A stretch of DNA of 64,000 nucleotides from a bacterium (GCA_905221095.1 CAJNBV010000001.1:248001-312000), one strand, 5' to 3'. Positions 1 through 8,453 are shown, counted from the stretch's first letter. Made by a program: numbers and translations. The notes: generated by a model not told the origin, from the letters alone.

Positions 1-336
1 TAACTTCTCCAATTGTTTATTCAAAGAGCTCGCTTGTAAACCTTCTTGTCCACTTGATAACGAAATAATGACATCTCCAGCATTTACCATATCTCCTTCT
101 GACTTATGTAAAGTAACTACCTTCCCTGAACTAATTGCTGATAGGAACTCTGTACCTGTTATAACTGAATTCCCATTCGCTTTTACAATATAGTTTTTGG
201 GTATATAAGCTGCGCCAATCAATGCACCGCTTAAGACAATAGCAGTTGAAATAATGAGAATAAACGCAAAAGCTGGTGGTCTCTTATCAAAGAAAATACG
301 AGAATAACGCAATTCTGATTTGTTATATAATTTCAT
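1..336 (-). CDS. HlyD-type peptide-export accessory protein (3' end outside window)
   Basis: The first 112 codons of a minus-strand gene that runs off the left edge. The ATG at 336-334 overlaps the TGA of the preceding gene (ATGA), so the two are translationally coupled. The protein starts with a short polar stretch (about 22 residues), then one hydrophobic segment (about residues 23-45), then a beta-rich part resembling the biotinyl-lipoyl-like region of membrane fusion proteins (SGKVVTLHKSEGDMVNAGD, about residues 70-88). This is the layout of HlyD/ComB/LcnD-type accessory proteins, which work with peptidase-containing ABC transporters to export double-glycine peptides. The PCAT gene two genes upstream supports that role. 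The C-terminal two thirds, and any exported peptide genes, lie outside the window. Confidence 0.8.
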   Translation of the reverse strand, partial: MKLYNKSELRYSRIFFDKRPPAFAFILIISTAIVLSGALIGAAYIPKNYIVKANGNSVITGTEFLSAISSGKVVTLHKSEGDMVNAGDVIISLSSGQEGLQASSLNKQLEKL

Positions 337-800
337 AGGCTTACAATAGGTCTAAAAATATCTACTACCATTTTTTCAGGAGAAGAATTAACATAAACTG
401 TATAGACAATCCCGTCCGTTTGAATATCATTTTCATAGACATATAGGTCCAATTTAGAATACGCATACTGCAGATACTCAGGGCTATCTTCAAAACGAAC
501 ATATAAACAATATGGAACAGAGATGGAATCTTGTACATCATAAATGTTACTGTACTGTTGAGCATTATGAGCTTGAATATAAAACTCAAAATCAGTCGTT
601 ATTAATCCATCATCATGAATAGTAGTACCACAACTTTTTACAATTAATGGACCAAAAATTTGTGCTTTTAACAACTGCAAATGTTGATAAAACTTTTCAA
701 TCTCTTGATTTATATTTTCTACTTTTATATCATACAACTTTTTACAGATAACTGACTTTAGTACTAGTTTTTTATTGTCTTGAATCTCTAGTTTAGCCAT
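333..800 (-). CDS. Small GyrI-like/effector-binding-like protein of the PCAT operon
   Basis: Predicted 155-aa soluble protein. I chose the ATG at 800 over the one at 818 because a good ribosome site (AGGAGG) lies 5-6 bases before it. The start overlaps the end of the PCAT gene by 8 bp and the stop overlaps the HlyD gene by 4 bp, so it is the middle gene of a tight three-gene operon. The N-terminal ~50 residues look helical; the rest is beta-rich (GPLIVKSCGTTIHDDGLI, then a repeat-like YLYVRFE/YTVYVNSS half). This loosely resembles GyrI-like effector-binding domains and the streptococcal DUF5085 type, a recollection rather than a search result. No catalytic motif is visible. A role in immunity, substrate binding or transporter regulation is possible but unsupported. 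Confidence 0.7.
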   Translation of the reverse strand: MAKLEIQDNKKLVLKSVICKKLYDIKVENINQEIEKFYQHLQLLKAQIFGPLIVKSCGTTIHDDGLITTDFEFYIQAHNAQQYSNIYDVQDSISVPYCLYVRFEDSPEYLQYAYSKLDLYVYENDIQTDGIVYTVYVNSSPEKMVVDIFRPIVSL

Positions 801-3012
801 AAGTAACCTCCTCTGCATCTAACATAACCGACGGTTCTACTTGTTGCTTCATATAAAAACTCTGTAACTCGACCATTCTAGCATATTTTCCATTTTTAGC
901 CATTAATTCCTCATGAGTCCCATATTCTACAATGGAACCATTCTCCAAAAAACATATCTTATCACATCGAAGAATTGTAGACAGCCTGTGGGCTACTACA
1001 ATTGTTGTCTTATCTATTATTTTATTAAAGATTAAATCCTGAATAATCTGTTCACTAAATGAATCTAAGTTAGAGGTTGCCTCATCAAATATATACAAGT
1101 CAGCTTTACTCAGTAGTGCTCTTGCAATAGCCAATCGTTGTTTCTCTCCACCCGAGAAATTTTGACCGCCTTCTTCTACGAAGGAGCCATAACGATTTTG
1201 AAGGCGTTGAATCGTATCATGAATACCAACAATACGACAAACTCTCACCATATCCTCATATGTGACAGAAGGATTACCAATTTTTAGATTATCAATAATT
1301 GTCCCTGTAAAAAGTTCTATGGTCTGAGGAATGTAGGAAATTTTCTTACGTAATTTACCATAGTCAAGGTCTGATAAGTCATTTGCTCCTATACAAATTT
1401 TCCCATCACTAGGATTTATAAATCGTAATAATAAACGAACTATCGTACTTTTTCCTGCTCCACTTTCTCCAACAAAAGCTATTTTTTCTCCTTGTTTAAT
1501 TCGCAAATTAAAGTTCTTGATAACAGGTGGGCGCGAACCATAGGCAAATGTTACATCTTTAAACTCAATATCATCACACAAGGTAAAGTCTCTAATACTA
1601 TAATCCAAGGCAATGTCTTCACGATCTACTTCCATCAATTCTTGAAGCCGACTAACCGCAACCTGTACCTCTTGAAAGGTTAACTGCAAGCCAACTAGAT
1701 TCTGAATAGGTTCTGTAAAATATTGACTTAATGTCTGAAAAACCAAGAGGTCCCCAATAGTCATTTTTCCATCAATGATAAATAAGGCGCCCACTCCCAT
1801 AAATAATAACCCACCCATGGTTGAGGTCATTGAAGATATTGTAGATTGAATATTCTGCAAAACACCCTCTTTATAACCAATTTCTAAAGTATGAACAAAT
1901 TTTTCTTCAATTTTGTTTAAACGTTGTTCCTCGTCATGCTGAGACTTAATGGTATCAATGTTACGAATAGATTCAATTAACTGTGAATTAAGAAGTCCAT
2001 TTGCTTCCATTTGTTCATGATTAATTTTTTTATAAGGCTTTTTAAAACAGTATATAAGAATGATGTTAACAATAACCATAAAAACTAATATCAGAAATAA
2101 AGATTGATTAATAGTCCAAAGGACAACCGCACTAATAACTGACAAGGTGATATCCATGACTAATGAAATAGAGACTGACGTAAACACATTCTTTATCGTC
2201 ATCGCATCTTGAAATCTTGTTAAAACATCACCAACTCTACGACTTCCAAAAAAACTATAAGGAAGATGAATAATATGGTCATAATACCCCATTAAAACCG
2301 GTATATCAATTTTTCGAGATAGAAACAAAAGAACGTGCTGACGAAATGCAGATAGAAGAGTCTGTAAGAACGACACTATTCCAAATACTATCAAAAACAT
2401 ATACAGACTATTTTTTAAAGCATATGGAATCACCTCGTCCATGATAACTTTTGAAAAGAGACTCGATAAAATACCAATGATACTTAAAACAAAGGAAGCT
2501 AATATGACTGTACTAATCAAGCCTTTTTGATTAAAAATTAACCTTCCAAATAAATCAAGAAGTCCTTTTCCCTTTAGTTTCCCTCTTTCAAAATCCGAAT
2601 TTGGAACCATAAAAAGAGTAATACCTTGATAAATTTCTCCCAATTCGTCACTGGACATCTTGCGTATGCCACTAGCAGGGTCTGCTACGTAGAATTTACT
2701 ATTCCTTTTGATACTATGTAGTACCACAAAATGATTTTGACCTAAATCATTCTTAACTTGAAGAATCGCAGGAAATGTTAATTTTGGAGTCAAATCTTCC
2801 AGTGCTACTCGAACAGCTTTTACTGTAAAATTCAACTTATTCAGACCTGAAACAATACCACTGACAGTCGTTCCATACATGTCTGTACCAATAATTTCCC
2901 GAATCTTCATGATTGATAGTTCCTTTTTGTAAGATAAAAGAACTGTTGAAACAACTGCCGCAGCACAATCTGACTGATCATGTTGCATCGTACAAGGATA
3001 TTTTTTTAACAT
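793..3012 (-). CDS. Peptidase-containing ABC transporter (C39 PCAT) for double-glycine peptides
   Basis: 739 aa from the ATG at 3012; a TTG at 3024 is an alternative start. The N-terminal C39 cysteine protease domain has the catalytic Cys16 (QSDCAAA), His94 (QNHFVVLH) and Asp111 (ADPASG). Six membrane segments follow (about residues 155-440). The C-terminal nucleotide-binding domain carries Walker A GESGAGKST, Q-loop, signature FSGGEKQR, Walker B LYIFDEAT and H-loop AHRLST, all intact. The family cleaves leaders after a Gly-Gly motif and exports the mature peptide (bacteriocins or pheromones, as ComA, BlpA and RtgA do). It is the first gene of an operon with the GyrI-like and HlyD genes. Upstream is a promoter-like element shared with the DUF2712 operon near 15.3 kb, which suggests Rgg control. 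It could be an RtgA relative; the cargo genes are not in the window. Confidence 0.95.
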   Translation of the reverse strand: MLKKYPCTMQHDQSDCAAAVVSTVLLSYKKELSIMKIREIIGTDMYGTTVSGIVSGLNKLNFTVKAVRVALEDLTPKLTFPAILQVKNDLGQNHFVVLHSIKRNSKFYVADPASGIRKMSSDELGEIYQGITLFMVPNSDFERGKLKGKGLLDLFGRLIFNQKGLISTVILASFVLSIIGILSSLFSKVIMDEVIPYALKNSLYMFLIVFGIVSFLQTLLSAFRQHVLLFLSRKIDIPVLMGYYDHIIHLPYSFFGSRRVGDVLTRFQDAMTIKNVFTSVSISLVMDITLSVISAVVLWTINQSLFLILVFMVIVNIILIYCFKKPYKKINHEQMEANGLLNSQLIESIRNIDTIKSQHDEEQRLNKIEEKFVHTLEIGYKEGVLQNIQSTISSMTSTMGGLLFMGVGALFIIDGKMTIGDLLVFQTLSQYFTEPIQNLVGLQLTFQEVQVAVSRLQELMEVDREDIALDYSIRDFTLCDDIEFKDVTFAYGSRPPVIKNFNLRIKQGEKIAFVGESGAGKSTIVRLLLRFINPSDGKICIGANDLSDLDYGKLRKKISYIPQTIELFTGTIIDNLKIGNPSVTYEDMVRVCRIVGIHDTIQRLQNRYGSFVEEGGQNFSGGEKQRLAIARALLSKADLYIFDEATSNLDSFSEQIIQDLIFNKIIDKTTIVVAHRLSTILRCDKICFLENGSIVEYGTHEELMAKNGKYARMVELQSFYMKQQVEPSVMLDAEEVTYG

Positions 3013-3143
3013 AGAAATACTCAATTCTTTAGAATTAATCTAACTTTTATACCATATATGCTAAATAGCTACAATATTAAGCATTTTTGAATCATGCATA
3101 TTATGATATCTGTTACGGTGATATGATTTATAAAAGGTTAATT

Positions 3144-3250
3144 TTTATAATTAATTCAAATTTATCGAATAACTACTTTAAAAACGATATTAGCATTCAC
3201 AGAAAATCTTATGTAATCACTAGATAGCTCATTGGACTCCCCTTCCTTCT
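3144..3250 (-). promoter_or_regulatory. Shared promoter-like element, copy 1 (upstream of PCAT operon)
   Basis: About 104 bp that match 15283-15387 at close to nine bases in ten by eye, including an unbroken identical core of nearly 30 bp (about 3194-3222). Read on the minus strand it ends in a -10-like TATAAA (3149-3144), with no good -35 at 17 bp, as expected of an activator-dependent promoter. It is preceded by GGAAGGGGAGTCC and a 7-codon ORF (3232-3209, MSYLVIT). Transcription from it would give a leader of ~125 nt before the PCAT start. Inference: a binding region for the same Rgg-family activator at both sites. Confidence 0.6.
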
Positions 3251-3282
3251 ATCTCATTTCATTTTAAACAACGAACTTACTC

Positions 3283-3426
3283 TTAACTGGGAGAATAGTA
3301 CGCTCCTGTATCAATACCTCGAGTAACTAGAGTAGTACTAATAAAACTTCGACTATTACTCAGTAGAATTAGCACAATAAGCAATATGGATAGCGCTTTC
3401 AAATATTCGAATTTTAATTTTCCCAT
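3283..3426 (-). CDS. 47-aa hydrophobic secreted or membrane peptide
   Basis: ATG at 3426, TAA at 3285-3283, ribosome site GAAGGTGA about 5 bases before the start. The peptide has a basic start (MGKLKFEYLK), a hydrophobic stretch (ALSILLIVLILL), SNSRS resembling a cleavage zone, and a polar tail ending RGIDTGAYYSPS. There is no double-glycine leader, so it is unlikely to be a PCAT substrate. It sits between a PlcR-like regulator (upstream, same strand) and the PCAT operon, and has its own consensus promoter. Export by Sec followed by processing, as in Phr/PapR-type pheromones read by PlcR/TprA-type regulators, is plausible. The tail does not obviously match any mature peptide I remember. A small membrane protein is the alternative. 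Confidence 0.65.
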   Translation of the reverse strand: MGKLKFEYLKALSILLIVLILLSNSRSFISTTLVTRGIDTGAYYSPS

Positions 3427-3448
3427 CTTGTCACCTTCTTTCACCTAT

Positions 3449-3477
3449 ATTATAAATTAGCACATATAAACTGTCAA
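3449..3477 (-). promoter_or_regulatory. Consensus promoter of the 47-aa peptide gene
   Basis: On the minus strand TTGACA (3477-3472) and TATAAT (3454-3449) are separated by exactly 17 bp, a perfect sigma-70/SigA consensus. The start codon follows only 22 bp after the -10, leaving a very short leader. A promoter this good would be strongly active unless repressed, which fits a repressor such as the neighbouring PlcR-like protein. Confidence 0.85.
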
Positions 3478-3596
3478 GTAATCAAAGTAAAAAATCATAT
3501 ATTTTTATAAAAAAGAATTATAGTTATGTCTTGTGTATGAAGAGGATAATCAAAAACTCAATTTCAGGATAAAATGAAGTAAATATCCCCATAATA

Positions 3597-3645
3597 AAAC
3601 GCATAGTATCAGTTTTTTCAAAACCTGATATTATGCGTTTCTTTA
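3597..3645 (-). terminator. Terminator of the PlcR-like regulator gene
   Basis: Inverted arms around 3597-3612 and 3625-3640 (AAACGCATA...TATGCGTTT) form a long stem. On the minus strand it is followed by TTTTATT. It closes the gene at 3684-4541 and separates it from the peptide promoter. The same arm sequence recurs in the terminator at 19721-19770. Confidence 0.75.
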
Positions 3646-3683
3646 TTTTAAAGACTTTTTTCCCAGCCTCATACATTCTCTGA

Positions 3684-4541
3684 CTACTTATCCATCAGAT
3701 ATTGTTCTACCTTGAGTGCCATGACTTCATTATTTTCAATTAGATAAAGCACCTTAGATTTCATATAATAGTCCTTAGCAACAGAGATATCAAGATCCTC
3801 TGTTACATTTCCCAACAAACAATATAAATCTGCTAGCCTAAAGCTACTATGATATTTGTTACAAAATTCAATCATCTCCAATAATAGCGCTCTGGACTTG
3901 TCCATCTCCTCCTGTTTCCAAAGGTGGTAACAATAATTGTATTTTATTTTGATATACAACTCAATTTGTTCACGCACACTGGTATCGATTTTTGAAAGAG
4001 CTACGGAAACCTGTTCATATAGTTGTTCAAATTTCTCCTTATCCTCATCATAGCCTAAGAAAATCAGCAGGGTATTCAAAATATATAAGTAGTCCACTTT
4101 ATCAATACTAATCCTACTGAGGATGTCCTCTATTTTTGAAATAGCTAGTTTTAATTGATGTTCGCATTGATAGGTTAGAATGGCATCTATCCAGTCCAGA
4201 TAAATCTTTTCATCAAAAGATAAGGATGTCTGTTGCTTTCTTTCTCCCTCAAAAGCATATTTCAAAGAGGCGTAATCTTGATTTTCCAATAATGTTTCAG
4301 ACAATCTCTTGAAAGCAGACAAGCCTAGAAACTCTTTCGAAATTTCTCCTGAAAAGAAATAGTCCATATTTAAGCCCATTTTTTCAGATAATTTATATAA
4401 CAAATCTGCTCCTGGCATATATTTACCTTGTTCCATGCGACTTATCTGAGTTTGTTGGCAAATTCCTTCTGCCAATTCTTTTTGCGACCAGCCCAGCTCT
4501 TTTCGCTTATTTTTTAATCTTGTTGCTAATAATGCATGCAT
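3684..4541 (-). CDS. PlcR/TprA-like transcriptional regulator (HTH plus TPR, RRNPP type)
   Basis: 285 aa from the ATG at 4541, which has a GGTGGA ribosome site 4 bases upstream; GTG codons at 4553 and 4550 are alternatives. The N-terminal XRE-type helix-turn-helix covers about residues 5-60 (LGWSQKELAEGICQQTQISR). The remainder is helical with TPR-like pairs, and the length matches PlcR and TprA (about 285-290 aa). Proteins of this type bind short imported peptides that switch promoter binding on or off. Downstream on the same strand is the 47-aa peptide gene and then the PCAT operon, a natural regulator-signal-exporter order. In known TprA/PhrA pairs the peptide gene is convergent, so this arrangement differs. 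The ligand is unknown. Confidence 0.85.
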   Translation of the reverse strand: MHALLATRLKNKRKELGWSQKELAEGICQQTQISRMEQGKYMPGADLLYKLSEKMGLNMDYFFSGEISKEFLGLSAFKRLSETLLENQDYASLKYAFEGERKQQTSLSFDEKIYLDWIDAILTYQCEHQLKLAISKIEDILSRISIDKVDYLYILNTLLIFLGYDEDKEKFEQLYEQVSVALSKIDTSVREQIELYIKIKYNYCYHLWKQEEMDKSRALLLEMIEFCNKYHSSFRLADLYCLLGNVTEDLDISVAKDYYMKSKVLYLIENNEVMALKVEQYLMDK

Positions 4542-4642
4542 GCTATCCACCACTATTTATATTCTATAAAAACATTATACTACTTTTTTGAGAAGATTAT
4601 ATCAAATTGGCTACACAGTGTGAACAGGCTTCTAAAAAGAAA

Positions 4643-4664
4643 AAAGAGCCATTCAAAGCTCTTT
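4643..4664 (-). terminator. Terminator behind the LysM-gene remnant
   Basis: AAAGAGC (4643-4649) pairs with GCTCTTT (4658-4664). On the minus strand the stem is followed by TTTTTCTTTTT. It probably served the intact ancestor of the remnant at 4669-4760. Confidence 0.7.
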
Positions 4665-4668
4665 CCCC

Positions 4669-4760
4669 TATTTCTTAATACCAACCGTTGCTAAGCCAGA
4701 AGCTTTTAGCTCTGCCAAGCCACATGGTGTGCTTACTACTATGTGTCCATGTCACCATGA
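4669..4760 (-). pseudogene. Remnant of the 3' end of a LysM/transglycosylase-like gene
   Basis: Read on the minus strand, the bases before the TAA at 4676-4674 encode RAKSFWLSNGWY. The intact gene at 16592-17212 ends AAKNFWLNNGWY, and the following bases (TAAGAAATA) also match. Further upstream a second patch (GGCGATTCATGG near 4755) matches the FGDSW/YGSW region, but with an intervening insertion and no open frame. There is no start codon or LysM part. It is a scar of a former paralogue or of recombination, lying between the PCAT island and argH. Confidence 0.7.
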
Positions 4761-4861
4761 ATCGCCGAACGATTTAACAAGAAAGTATGACTTTTACGTT
4801 TATCTCAACTCAATTATGACATCTTTTTCAAAAGTCAATATATCTCACTCTTTTCAACGAC

Positions 4862-4900
4862 AAGAAAGAGGCTGATAAATCATCGCAGCCTCTCTTTCTT
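4862..4900 (-). terminator. Terminator of the arginine operon
   Basis: AAGAAAGAGGCTG (4862-4874) pairs with CAGCCTCTCTTTCTT (4886-4900). It lies 15 bp after the argH stop codon on the minus strand. Confidence 0.8.
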
Positions 4901-4914
4901 ACTTTGCAAACGAA

Positions 4915-6306
4915 TCAATTTTCCCCTTTAAGTTCTTTCTTAGCTTGTTCTATCTGGTATTTCACTTGGTCAAATCCTGTACCTCCCAAGGAATTTCGTC
5001 TTTGAACAGCAGTTTTAGGTTGCAAGTAGACATAGATATCCTCGGCAATGAGGGAATGATAGGTTTGCAATTCCTCCAGACTCCAATCTTGAATATTTTT
5101 AGCAGACTTGATAGAGTCTAGCACTAATCTTCCCACAACCTCATGAGCTTCTCTAAATGGCAAGCCTTTCCCTGCCAAATAATCTGCCAACTCAGTCGCA
5201 TTTGAAAAGTCCTTCTCTGTCGACTCTTGCATTTTTTCCTTGTTTACCTGCAAGCTAGATAACATACCTGCCAATACATCAAGGGAATTTAAAATCGTTT
5301 CGACCGTGTCAAACATTCCTTCCTTATCTTCTTGCAAATCCTTATTATAAGCTAAAGGCAAGGACTTCATGACTGTCAACAGCCCAAACAGATTCCCATA
5401 AACTCTACCAGTCTTTCCTCGAATCAACTCAGCCATATCTGGATTTTTCTTTTGGGGCATAATAGAGGAACCTGTTGTAAACGTATCTGACAAAGTAATG
5501 AATTGGTACTCAAAACTACACCAATTGATCATTTCTTCGCAAAAACGGCTCATATGCATCATGAGTATGCTGGCATTGGATAGAAATTCTAAGATAAAAT
5601 CGCGGTCACTAACAGCATCCAAAGAATTTGTATAAGGTTGCTTAAACTCCAGCAAATTGCTAGACAATTGGCGATCAATGGGGAAAGTCGTTCCTGCCAA
5701 AGCTGCCGCACCTAGAGGGCATAGGTCTGTATGCTTCTGGTTAAATTCAAAACGTTCACTATCTCTTTGAAACATGTTGTAGTAAGCCATCAGATGGTGG
5801 GCAAAACTAATCGGCTGGGCATGTTGCAGATGAGTATAACCCGGCATGATCGTCTCCACATGATTTTCCGCCAAGTCTAATAAAACACCCTTGAGATGAG
5901 CCAGTTTATCTAGGACATGACCTAGTTGCTCCTTGAGATACAAGTGCATATCTGTCGCAACTTGGTCATTTCGAGAACGAGCCGTATGTAGTTTCCCTGC
6001 AAGGGGACCAATTTTTTCTGTCAGCAATACTTCCATATTCATATGAATATCTTCGTTTGCGATATCAAAATCAAGTTGACCTGCCTCTAGCTCTTCTAAG
6101 AGCTCTTTCAAGCCTGCTTGGATCTTTTCTGACTCCTCCAAACTCAAAATGCCCGTCTGGCCCAACATCTGAACGTGGGCTAAGGAACCAATCACATCAA
6201 ATTTAGCTAATTTCTGGTCAAAAGATATACTCGCACCAAAGCGCTCTACCCAGTCTTCGACAGTACCTTCAAAGCGGCCACCCCATAATTTTGTATTCTT
6301 AGCCAT
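4915..6306 (-). CDS. argH: Argininosuccinate lyase
   Basis: 463 aa, the normal family length. It cleaves argininosuccinate into arginine and fumarate, the last step of arginine synthesis from citrulline. It belongs to the fumarase/aspartase superfamily, with the N-terminal LWGGRFEG and [12 protein letters not shown] motifs and the signature loop [12 protein letters not shown] carrying the catalytic serine (about residues 275-290). The ATG at 6306 follows argG by 28 bp in the same operon. With argG it lets the cell make arginine from citrulline and aspartate. No carbamoyl or ornithine genes are nearby, so citrulline must come from elsewhere. Many pneumococci lack or have broken argGH; here both genes are intact. 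Confidence 0.98.
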   Translation of the reverse strand: MAKNTKLWGGRFEGTVEDWVERFGASISFDQKLAKFDVIGSLAHVQMLGQTGILSLEESEKIQAGLKELLEELEAGQLDFDIANEDIHMNMEVLLTEKIGPLAGKLHTARSRNDQVATDMHLYLKEQLGHVLDKLAHLKGVLLDLAENHVETIMPGYTHLQHAQPISFAHHLMAYYNMFQRDSERFEFNQKHTDLCPLGAAALAGTTFPIDRQLSSNLLEFKQPYTNSLDAVSDRDFILEFLSNASILMMHMSRFCEEMINWCSFEYQFITLSDTFTTGSSIMPQKKNPDMAELIRGKTGRVYGNLFGLLTVMKSLPLAYNKDLQEDKEGMFDTVETILNSLDVLAGMLSSLQVNKEKMQESTEKDFSNATELADYLAGKGLPFREAHEVVGRLVLDSIKSAKNIQDWSLEELQTYHSLIAEDIYVYLQPKTAVQRRNSLGGTGFDQVKYQIEQAKKELKGEN

Positions 6307-6334
6307 ATCACATCCACCTCTCTAGTCAATCGCC

Positions 6335-7531
6335 CTATTTGGCGCTTTTTTGAACCTCAGAATGAACCTTGGTTGGAAGTCCCCATAACTTAATAAAGCC
6401 AACAGCCGCATCTTGGTCAAAGGTATCTGCACTAGTATAAGTCGCCAAATTTTCATCGTAAAGAGAATTTGGTGATTTCCGAGCCACGACCTGAGCGCTC
6501 CCCTTATACAGTTTAACTTTTGCAGTCCCATTAACAACTTTTTGAGTCTCTTTAATATAAGCAATCAAGGCTTGTGTAGCCGGACTAAACCACAAAGCAT
6601 TATAAATGAGATTTGATAATTCATTTTCTATGATTGGTTTAAAATGAGCCACTTCTCTCACAAGCGTCAAATCCTCAATTTCCTTATGAGCTGTCAGCAG
6701 GGCCACTGCCCCTGGGCACTCATAGATTTCTCTTGATTTAATCCCCACCAAGCGATTTTCCACGTGGTCAATCCGTCCAACCCCATGTTTTCCAGCTATT
6801 TCATTGAGTTTTTGAATCAAATCTGCCAATTTTAGCATTTCTCCATTGAGGGAAACTGGAACACCTTCACTAAACTCAATCTCAATGTATTCTGGCGTAT
6901 CTGGGGCTTCCTCTGGAGAAGATGTAATACCAAAGGCTTCTTCTGGAGCCTGATTCCATGGATTTTCCAAAATACCACACTCATTGGCACGTCCCCAAAG
7001 GTTTTGGTCAACAGAGTAAGGATTGTCAAGGTCAGCAGGAACAGGTACTCCATTTTCCTTGGCATAATGAATTTCTTCCTCCCGAGACCATTTCCATTCA
7101 CGAACTGGCGCAATCACTTTTAAATTGGGATCCAAGGCTGCAATCGATACTTCAAAACGTACTTGGTCATTCCCCTTACCTGTACAACCATGAGCAATTG
7201 TAGTCGCTCCTGTCTGATGCGCTATTTCAACTAATTTTTTAGAAATCAGAGGGCGGCTCAAGGCAGATACCAAGGGGTATTTTTGTTCATAGTAGGCATG
7301 TGACTGGAGAGCCACTAGCACATAATCTGTAGCAAATTCGTCCTTAACATCAATAACATAAGATTCGACTGCTCCAACCTTGAGAGCCTTATCATGGATG
7401 AAATCCAAGTCTTTCCCTTCACCCACATCCATACAAACTGCAACAACATCATAGTCTTTCTTTAGCCAAGTAATCGCAACTGATGTGTCTAAACCGCCAG
7501 AATAGGCCAAAATTACTTTTTCTTTACTCAT
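6335..7531 (-). CDS. argG: Argininosuccinate synthase
   Basis: 398 aa from the ATG at 7531, preceded by AGAAGGAAAAG; the longer frame upstream has no ribosome site. It condenses citrulline and aspartate using ATP. The PP-loop ATP site is at the N terminus ([16 protein letters not shown]), followed by the family motifs [14 protein letters not shown] and [14 protein letters not shown]. It is the middle gene of a three-gene operon: the start lies 16 bp after the stop of the binding-protein gene, and argH follows 28 bp later. Control is probably by an ArgR/AhrC-type repressor through the box at 8388-8402. Confidence 0.98.
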   Translation of the reverse strand: MSKEKVILAYSGGLDTSVAITWLKKDYDVVAVCMDVGEGKDLDFIHDKALKVGAVESYVIDVKDEFATDYVLVALQSHAYYEQKYPLVSALSRPLISKKLVEIAHQTGATTIAHGCTGKGNDQVRFEVSIAALDPNLKVIAPVREWKWSREEEIHYAKENGVPVPADLDNPYSVDQNLWGRANECGILENPWNQAPEEAFGITSSPEEAPDTPEYIEIEFSEGVPVSLNGEMLKLADLIQKLNEIAGKHGVGRIDHVENRLVGIKSREIYECPGAVALLTAHKEIEDLTLVREVAHFKPIIENELSNLIYNALWFSPATQALIAYIKETQKVVNGTAKVKLYKGSAQVVARKSPNSLYDENLATYTSADTFDQDAAVGFIKLWGLPTKVHSEVQKSAK

Positions 7532-7547
7532 GTTCTTTTCCTTCTTT

Positions 7548-8354
7548 CTATTTTTCAATGGACGCTTTAAATGCATCCTCAATGAGTTTGTCTAATTCCC
7601 CAGACTCCTTCAACTTTTGAATAGTTTTATCGACTGCTTCTTTCAATTCCTTGCTGTCTTTTTTCATAGCGACCGCGTAGGAATCATCTTGCTCTTTTTC
7701 AAAATTGAGTTCTGCGATTGCTAAATCAGGATTATTTTCTACAAATCCCTTTGCAACTGGTTCTTCAAAGATAACGGCATCCACTTGTCCTGATTTTAAA
7801 TCAGTGATTAAATTCCCATTTTTAGGCAGAGATACGAGGGAAGAATTTTGTAGCAAATCTTTCGCCATCGTCTCTTGAATCGAACCTTTCTGCGCTCCGA
7901 CCTTCTTCTGCGCCAAGTCGTTTACAGACTGATAAGTGGCCAAGTCAGATTTTTTGACAATGAGCTTATTTTTTGAAGTATAGTAAGGAATGGAAAAGTC
8001 AAACACCTTGCTCCGTTCATCTGTCTTAGAAACACCTGATATGGCAAGGTCGGCTTTTCCTGATTGAACACTAGCCAATACATTGTCAAAACTCATGGGA
8101 GATAGTTCCAATTCGACACCTAGTTCTGTTGCGATAGCCTTGGCTAATTCGATATCTGAACCCACAATCTGATTTTTCCCATCAACCACTTTTTGGTATT
8201 CAAATGGAGCAAAATCTGGATTGAGGGCTACAACCAATTTTCCTTTGGACTTGATGGCTTCAATTCCAGCCGATTGATTGTTACTACAAGCAAATAGTAG
8301 GGGGAGCATCACTAAACCAAACATCGTCATCAACACCTTCTTCATCTTATTCAT
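7548..8354 (-). CDS. abpA: Amino-acid ABC transporter binding lipoprotein (arginine-linked)
   Basis: 268 aa from the ATG at 8354 with a strong AAAGGAGG ribosome site. The N terminus is a lipoprotein signal with lipobox LLFAC (Cys near residue 22). The rest is a family 3 solute-binding protein with [13 protein letters not shown] and the polar amino-acid binding pattern [10 protein letters not shown]. No permease or ATPase gene is adjacent, so it must use one encoded elsewhere. It is the first gene of the arginine operon, and in S. pneumoniae the orthologue next to argGH is an ArgR/AhrC-regulated protein called AbpA (symbol from memory). Arginine or a related amino acid is the likely ligand, inferred from context. 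Confidence 0.88.
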   Translation of the reverse strand: MNKMKKVLMTMFGLVMLPLLFACSNNQSAGIEAIKSKGKLVVALNPDFAPFEYQKVVDGKNQIVGSDIELAKAIATELGVELELSPMSFDNVLASVQSGKADLAISGVSKTDERSKVFDFSIPYYTSKNKLIVKKSDLATYQSVNDLAQKKVGAQKGSIQETMAKDLLQNSSLVSLPKNGNLITDLKSGQVDAVIFEEPVAKGFVENNPDLAIAELNFEKEQDDSYAVAMKKDSKELKEAVDKTIQKLKESGELDKLIEDAFKASIEK

Positions 8355-8387
8355 AACAAAGCCTCCTTTATGTTTATTCCTTTTGGT

Positions 8388-8402
8388 TGTATAAATAATA
8401 CA
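8388..8402 (-). promoter_or_regulatory. Candidate ARG box (ArgR/AhrC operator)
   Basis: TGTATAAATAATACA is a dyad (TGTAT...ATACA) of the size and base content of ArgR/AhrC half-operators. It covers the -10 of the promoter below, an ideal position for repression. The assignment is inference from motif and context. Confidence 0.6.
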
Positions 8403-8423
8403 CCTATCCTCATCGTTTGTCAA
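8395..8423 (-). promoter_or_regulatory. Promoter of the binding protein-argG-argH operon
   Basis: TTGACA (8423-8418) and TATTAT (8400-8395) with 17 bp between them on the minus strand. The start codon of the binding-protein gene is 41 bp further on. An A/T-rich palindrome (8430-8448) just upstream may act as an UP element. Confidence 0.85.
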
Positions 8424-8453
8424 GCCTAAATTGAAAAAATTTTCAATTTGAAA

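Noticed and set aside
3283-3426. 47-aa peptide as a double-glycine bacteriocin exported by the adjacent PCAT
   Set aside because: It has a signal-like hydrophobic segment and no LSxxEL...GG leader.
6322-6564. 80-codon minus-strand frame overlapping the end of argG
   Set aside because: Out-of-frame shadow of argG with no ribosome site.
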